From the NCBI RefSeq assembly GCF_019697375.1, contig NZ_JAHCDI010000004.1, forward strand, positions 1,661,324 to 1,725,323: DNA of 64,000 bases, read 5' to 3'. Numbering within the stretch: the stretch's first letter is position 1; every line of letters starts with the position of its first letter. Made by a program: the position numbers and the translations under genes. Of the stretch, positions 59,533 through 64,000 are shown in pieces. The stretch comes from Micromonospora tarapacensis. Lineage in GTDB: Bacteria; Actinomycetota; Actinomycetes; Mycobacteriales; Micromonosporaceae. The notes under the pieces were generated by a model. The model did not search any database and had not been told where the DNA came from. It saw nothing but the letters and a program-made list of their open reading frames with translations.

Positions 59533-61238
59533 ATGATCGGTTGGCAGGTTTCCGGCTACACCCCGGTCCGTCGGCTCGGCGCCGGTGCCTCCGGCAGCGT
59601 CGACCTCGCCGTCCACGACGCCACCGGTACTCCGGTGGCGATCAAGTACCTGGCCGGCCGGCCCGGCGACGAGGTGTCCCGGGACGCCTTCCGGGACGAG
59701 GCACGGCTGCTGGCCGACATCGATGACCCGTACGTCTGCCGTCTCTACGAATATGTGGAGGCGCCCGGCGGCGCGGCCATCGTGATGGAACTGGTCAACG
59801 GCGTCTCGCTGCGCCAGATGCTGCGCGCCCAGGGCCCGACCACGCCGGAGGCGGCGCTGTGCGTACTCAAGGGCTCGCTCGCGGGGCTCGCCGCGGCCCA
59901 CCTGCACGGCGTGGTGCATCGCGACTACAAGCCGGAGAACGTGCTGGTCACCGCCGAGGGAGCGAGCAAGCTCGCCGACTTCGGCATCGCCATGCCGGTT
60001 GGGACCAGCTCCGGCGGCAGCGTCACCGGCACCCCGCGCTACATGGCCCCCGAGCAGTGGACCGGTGCTCCCGCCAGCCCGGCCGGCGACATCTACGCGG
60101 CCACCGCGACCTTCTTCGAGTGCCTCACCGGCCATCCACCGTACGACGGGAGGGACCTGGCCACCCTGCGTCAACAGCACGCCCGTGCGCCGATTCCCAC
60201 CGATCCGGCACCGCGCCCGGTGCACGGCCTGCTGCGTCACGGGATGTCCAAGCGTCCCGACGACCGGCCGCAGCCCGCGCAGATCTTCCTGGCCACCCTG
60301 GAACAGGTGGCCGCCGGCGCGTACGGCGCGGACTGGGAGGATCGCGGGCTGCGGGAGTTGGCCCGGCGGGCGGCGCTGCTGGCCGCCCTCTTCCCGTTCC
60401 CGGACGGCACCGGCGGCGCCGTCAGCGTGGCCAGCACGGCGCTCGGCGCGTCCACCCCGCCGCCCGGCGGCGACGGCTCCGGTGCGCCCGCGTCCCGGCG
60501 CACCGGACGGGCCCGAGCGGCGCTGGTCGGGAGTGGGCTGGTGGCGGCGTTGCTGGTCGGTGGTGCCGGGCTGAGCTACGCCGCGAAGGACGAACCACCG
60601 GCGGCCGTGGGAACGGCCACCGAGGCCAGCACGGACCTGACCGGCGGCCTCGCCCCGCCCGGCGTCCCCGTCACGCCGACGTCCACCCCGGACGGACCGG
60701 CGACCGCCACCCCGGCACACCGCCCGTCCCGACCGCAGGCGGCACCGACCCGACCGACGGCGCCTCCGCCTCGCCCGGGCCGAGGCCGTCGGTGACCCCC
60801 ACCGGCGACACCCCCGTACCCACGCCGGTGCCCAGCCCGTCGACCAGCTCCAGCCCGTCGACCAGCTCCAGCCCGGCACCGCCGCGGGACGTCACCGCGC
60901 CCACCGTCGACGGGGTCGCGGCTGGTCCGACCGAACTGGACCCGACCGGCTGCCCGTTCGGGCCCACGACGAGCACCATCACCGCCCTGGTCGCCGACGA
61001 CCGCACGGCCCCGGGCGAGCTGCGGGTCCGCTTCCGCTACCTGTTGGAGAAGCGGTCGTACGAGCAGCGCATGAGCCCGCTGCGCGGGGGCGAGTTCCGG
61101 GGGCTGCTCGGGGACCTGTCCCGTCCCGGCTCCACCACCCGGATCCCCGTGGCGGTCATTGCCACCGACGCCGCCGGCAACACCACCACGGGCTCGACGG
61201 TGTACGTGACGCTCTACTCGTTCTGCACACCCGGCTGA
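59533..61238 (+). CDS. Ser/Thr protein kinase with extracytoplasmic domain, one apparent frameshift
   Basis: ATG 59533, about 568 residues if repaired. Kinase domain: LGAGASGSV (Gly loop), VAIKYL (Lys), VVHRDYKPENVLV (catalytic Asp), LADFGIA (DFG) and TPRYMAPEQW. A juxtamembrane stretch leads to one TM helix (LVGSGLVAALLVGGAGLSYA). The frame then changes at the C run 60710-60713, and a Thr/Pro/Ser linker plus an Ig-like outer domain (APTVDGVAAGPTELDPTGCP to VIATDAAGNTTTGSTVYV) follow. This is the layout of a PknB-type receptor kinase. Two membrane proteins with Thr-rich tails follow. Confidence 0.88.
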
Positions 61239-61306
61239 CCCGGCTACCCGCCGCAAGCACGGGCGCTCCCCGCACGCAGACCCACGATGACCCAGGAGAG
61301 GCAGCC

Positions 61307-62142
61307 GTGACCCAGCCGGACGACGCCACCGAGGCCCTGCCCACCCAACGGGTACCGGCTCAGCCGGCCGTCAGCACCCAGCCTGGTCGCACCCCACCTG
61401 CGGACATACCGGCGGACGCGCCGACGGTGTCGTTGGGTGGTGCCGAGCCGACGGTGTCGTTGGGTGGTGCCGAGCCGACGGTGTCGTTGGGTGGTGCCGA
61501 GCCGACGGCGCTTCTGGGTGGTGCGGAGCCCACGTGGCCCCTCGGCGTCACCGGGGTCGCGGGCGCGACCGAGGCCGGGCGCACCACGGCGGCTACGGCC
61601 GGCGCGCGTACCGGTGGGGAGCGCTCGCCGCGCCGACCGCCGGAGCCGGCGGGGAGTTGCGGTTCGGCCCCGGCGTGCCGGTCGCCCCGCCGCCGGCTCC
61701 GGCCTGGCCGACGCCCCCGCCGCCACGACGCAGGTCCGCCTGGCGGCGCCTGGTCTCGGTGTTGTCCACCCTGCTCACCCTCGTCCTGCTCGCCGCGGTC
61801 GGGCTCTGGATCTGGCAGCGACTCAGCCCGCTGGAGATCGTCGAGGTCAGCGTGGCCGTGCCGCGTCCCGCCGACGAGCGGTGCGACGTCAGCGTCGACG
61901 TGGTCGCCGCCGTGCGGACCAACGGCCGGGCGGGCGTCATCGAGTACCAGTGGTTGCGGTCCGGCAGCGCCCCCGGTGCCCTGCTCACCGAGCGGGTCGG
62001 TTGGGGTCAACGCACCGTCGAGCTGACCCTGCGCTGGTCGTTCGGCGGGGTCGGCAGCACCACCGAGACCGCGACGGTGAACATCGTCTCCCCGTCACCG
62101 GCACAGGCGACAACCGAGGTCAGCTACGCCTGCCCCGGCTGA
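61307..62142 (+). CDS. Membrane protein with N-terminal Thr-containing repeats, one apparent frameshift
   Basis: GTG 61307 after AGGAGAGG. The N-terminal cytoplasmic part has four copies of a nine-residue repeat, PTVSLGGAE. One base is missing in the G run 61616-61619; beyond it the frame gives one TM helix (VSVLSTLLTLVLLAAVGLWI) and an outer domain (VEVSVAVPRPADERCDVSVD). That domain has two cysteines and immunoglobulin-like strands. The repeated Thr residues beside acidic positions look like kinase targets for the adjacent Ser/Thr kinase. No family is recognised. Confidence 0.65.
61421..61528 (+). repeat. Four 27-bp in-frame tandem repeats
   Basis: Units at 61421, 61448 and 61475 are identical; the unit at 61502 has diverged. 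Each encodes PTVSLGGAE or PTALLGGAE. Exact DNA identity of three units indicates recent expansion and possible copy-number variation. Confidence 0.9.
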
Positions 62143-62222
62143 GGCGGATGGTTTCTGCCGGGGACCACGGGGGTAGGTCGGGCCGGACGAACACCGAACA
62201 CCAGCCTCTGGAGGACCATCCC

Positions 62223-63265
62223 ATGCGAGACAACTTCGGCGACGCGGTGGGGGACACCCTCCGTGCGATACTTCTCTTCCTACCCAAGGCACTCGCCTTC
62301 GTGGCGATCCTGGTCGCCGGCTGGCTGATCGCCAAGGCGGCCCTGAAGATCGTCGACCGGCTGCTCGAACGGGTCGGCTTCGACCGCGCGGTCGAGCGCG
62401 GCGGGATCCGCCGGGCACTGGCCCGGTCGCGCTACGACGCCAGCGACATCGTCGCCCGGCTCGCCTACTACGGGATCCTGCTGCTCACCCTCTACCTGGC
62501 GTTCGGGATCTGGGGGCCGAACCCGATCTCCGACCTGATCGCCGGGGTCATCGCCTGGCTGCCGCGCGCCTTCGTCGCGATCGTCATCGTGGTGGTCGCC
62601 GCCGCCATCGCCAGTGCGGTGAAGGACATCATCTCCGGTGCCCTCGGCGGCCTGTCCTACGGGCGGCTGCTGGCCACCGTCGCCTCGGCGTTCATCCTGG
62701 GCCTCGGCATCATCGCCGCGCTCAACCAGATCGGCGTAGCCACGGCCGTGACCACCCCGGTGCTGGTCGCCGTGCTGGCGACCGTCGGCGGCATCCTCGT
62801 GGTCGGCGTCGGCGGCGGGCTGATCCGGCCGATGCAGGGCCGGTGGGAGTCCTGGCTGGCCCGCGCCGAGCAGGAGTCGCGGACGATCGCCGAGCATGCC
62901 CGCGCCTACTCGGCAGATCGCCGTGACCGCGAGGAGCCTCCCGCCGACCCGGTCGCCGCACCGGCTGCCGCCGCGCCCAGCTTCGGCGCACCGGCGTCCA
63001 CCGGGCCGGCCGGACAGCCGCCGGCCGCCACGAGCGGCGAACGGGGCGGCGACCCGGGTCGGCCAGCTCGTCGGACGACGACCCGGAGGCCACCCAGGTC
63101 GTCACCCCGCCCGGCACCGACGCCGGCACCACCACGCCGCTGCCGCGCGATACGGAGACCACGCAGACGCAGGTCACCTCGCCCGCTCCGGCGGTGCCCG
63201 CGCAGCGTGGCTCCGACGACAGCGAGTCGACGGTGATCCTGCCGCGGGCCGACGAACAGCGCTGA
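62223..63265 (+). CDS. Mechanosensitive-channel-like (TM-helix) membrane protein, one apparent frameshift
   Basis: ATG 62223 after GGAGGACC. Paired hydrophobic segments (ILLFLPKALAFVAILVAGWL, LAYYGILLLTLYLAFGIW, FVAIVIVVVAAAIASAVKDI and LVAVLATVGGILVVGVGGGL) match the conserved TM-helix family related to MscS. The frame shifts near 63057-63064. The restored tail is acidic and Thr-rich, with EATQVV, ETTQTQV and ESTVILP, resembling phospho-Thr sites bound by FHA domains. The kinase two genes upstream is the obvious candidate modifier. Confidence 0.78.
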
Positions 63266-63350
63266 CCCTCCCGCCGGGGCAGGGCCGGCCGGCCCCGCCC
63301 CGGCGTCTCCGGCGTGGCACACCACCGTGCCGCCGACTAGCATCACCACC

Positions 63351-63368
63351 ATGACCTGGCGACATTGA
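63351..63368 (+). promoter_or_regulatory. Possible five-codon leader peptide upstream of MFS gene
   Basis: ATGACCTGGCGACATTGA encodes MTWRH and stop, eight bases after a possible -10 box TAGCAT (63338-63343), so the transcript would start almost at this codon. The 78 bases that follow can fold into G/C-rich stems. Attenuation or ribosome-stalling control of the transporter is possible but unproven. Confidence 0.3.
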
Positions 63369-63446
63369 TGCGTCATCCGAGGCCGTGGGCCGCCTGCGGT
63401 CGCCGTACACCCGGCGTCCGTCAGCCGTACCACCCGAAAGGTCTCG

Positions 63447-64000
63447 ATGACCCCGACCTCGACGCGGGCTCGCCGCCTGGCCGGCACGCTCTACGCATAC
63501 GCCTTCCTCACCGATTTGGTCCTGCTCTACCCGGTTTACGCGCTGCTGTTCGCCGACACCGGGCTGTCGGTCGGGCAGATCTCGTCACTGTTCGTGATCT
63601 GGTCACTGGCCGGCATCGTGCTGGAGGTGCCCTCCGGCGCGTGGGCCGACGCGACCTCCCGGCGGCGGATGCTCTGCCTCGCACCGCTGTGCACCGCCGG
63701 CGGCTTCGCACTCTGGACGCTCGTGCCGTCCTACCCCGCGTTCGCCGTCGGGTTCGTCCTCTGGGGAGCCGGCGGTGCGCTCGCCTCCGGCGCACTGGAG
63801 GCGCTGGTCTTCGACGAGCTGGACCACCTCGGCACCGCCGACCGGTACGCCCGGGTGATCGGCCGGGCGCGGACCGCCGGCACCGTCGGTGTGCTGGCCG
63901 CGATCGTGCTGGCCAGCCCGGTGCTCGGGTCCGCCGGCTATTTGGGGTCGGCGCGGCCAGTGTCGCGGCCTGCCTGCTCGCCGCCGCCGTCGCCACCCGT
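63447..64000 (+). CDS. MFS transporter, N-terminal part (3' end outside window)
   Basis: From ATG 63447 hydrophobic segments alternate with short loops (LYAYAFLTDLVLLYPVYALL, GQISSLFVIWSLAGIVLEV). PSGAWADATSRRRML between helices 2 and 3 is the MFS signature loop (G-x-x-x-D-x-x-x-R-R). A base appears to be lost in the G run 63944-63947, after which VGAASVAACLLAAAVA continues. Probably a small-molecule exporter; a short leader peptide may precede it. Confidence 0.82.
   Translation, partial: MTPTSTRARRLAGTLYAYAFLTDLVLLYPVYALLFADTGLSVGQISSLFVIWSLAGIVLEVPSGAWADATSRRRMLCLAPLCTAGGFALWTLVPSYPAFAVGFVLWGAGGALASGALEALVFDELDHLGTADRYARVIGRARTAGTVGVLAAIVLASPVLGSAGYLGSARPVSRPACSPPPSPP

Noticed and set aside
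61421..61528. CRISPR-like or regulatory tandem repeat
   Set aside because: The 27-bp units abut without spacers and stay in frame, so they are protein-coding repeats.

Overview
The window is high-GC actinobacterial DNA, with strong third-position G/C bias, many GTG starts, and Tat signals, ECF41 and HelD-type proteins. The gene repertoire (Wadjet II, many regulators, serpin, TreS-like protein) suggests a Micromonospora-like member of the Micromonosporaceae. That placement is inferred; no rRNA or tRNA lies in the window.

Layout. 1-2 kb: a minus-strand operon (TPR-like membrane protein, Nudix hydrolase, histidine phosphatase). 2.2-12.5 kb: a two-gene helicase module. A ~2142-residue DUF1998-type helicase with a C-terminal nuclease-like region is translationally coupled to a UvrD-like helicase carrying an N-terminal RelE/ParE-like domain. 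The first gene is split by a complete IS1380-family element with a 4-bp target duplication. 12.6-14.6 kb: a Tat-exported serpin and an FMN reductase. 14.7-17.8 kb: a lower-GC cassette encoding a small secreted cysteine peptide, an ABC ATPase and two membrane proteins, next to a gene-poor stretch holding an IS4-derived MITE. 19.2-20.8 kb: a MerR regulator and an erythromycin esterase-like enzyme, each preceded by a related palindrome. 20.9-29.5 kb: Wadjet type II (jetABCD). 29.3-35.8 kb: an ABC exporter with divergent TetR, a ParA/SAP pair and a HelD-like motor. 36-45.4 kb: an amine oxidase, then the most unusual part. A TrkA-N/RyR membrane sensor and a SLOG protein converge with a caspase-like protease fused to a trehalose-synthase-like domain whose catalytic residues are replaced, preceded by an EACC1-like gene. 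After these come a BNR-repeat protein and a MoaD-like protein. 45.4-57 kb: a two-component system, membrane proteins, NmrA/ECF41 with mirrored promoters, VOC, Dps, mannonate dehydratase-like enzyme, acyl-CoA ligase and a GntR regulator. 57-64 kb: secreted/membrane proteins, a Ser/Thr kinase with two Thr-rich membrane proteins, and the start of an MFS transporter.

Two themes stand out. First, biological-conflict systems are concentrated here: the helicase pair, Wadjet II, the caspase/EACC1 and SLOG/RyR loci, and possible bacteriocin-like and resistance genes. Second, at least twelve genes or segments show one-base losses in or beside short G/C runs, always in the same direction. This looks more like base-calling or assembly error than gene decay, so the broken frames in jetA, jetC, jetD, the kinase and others should be read as probably intact genes.
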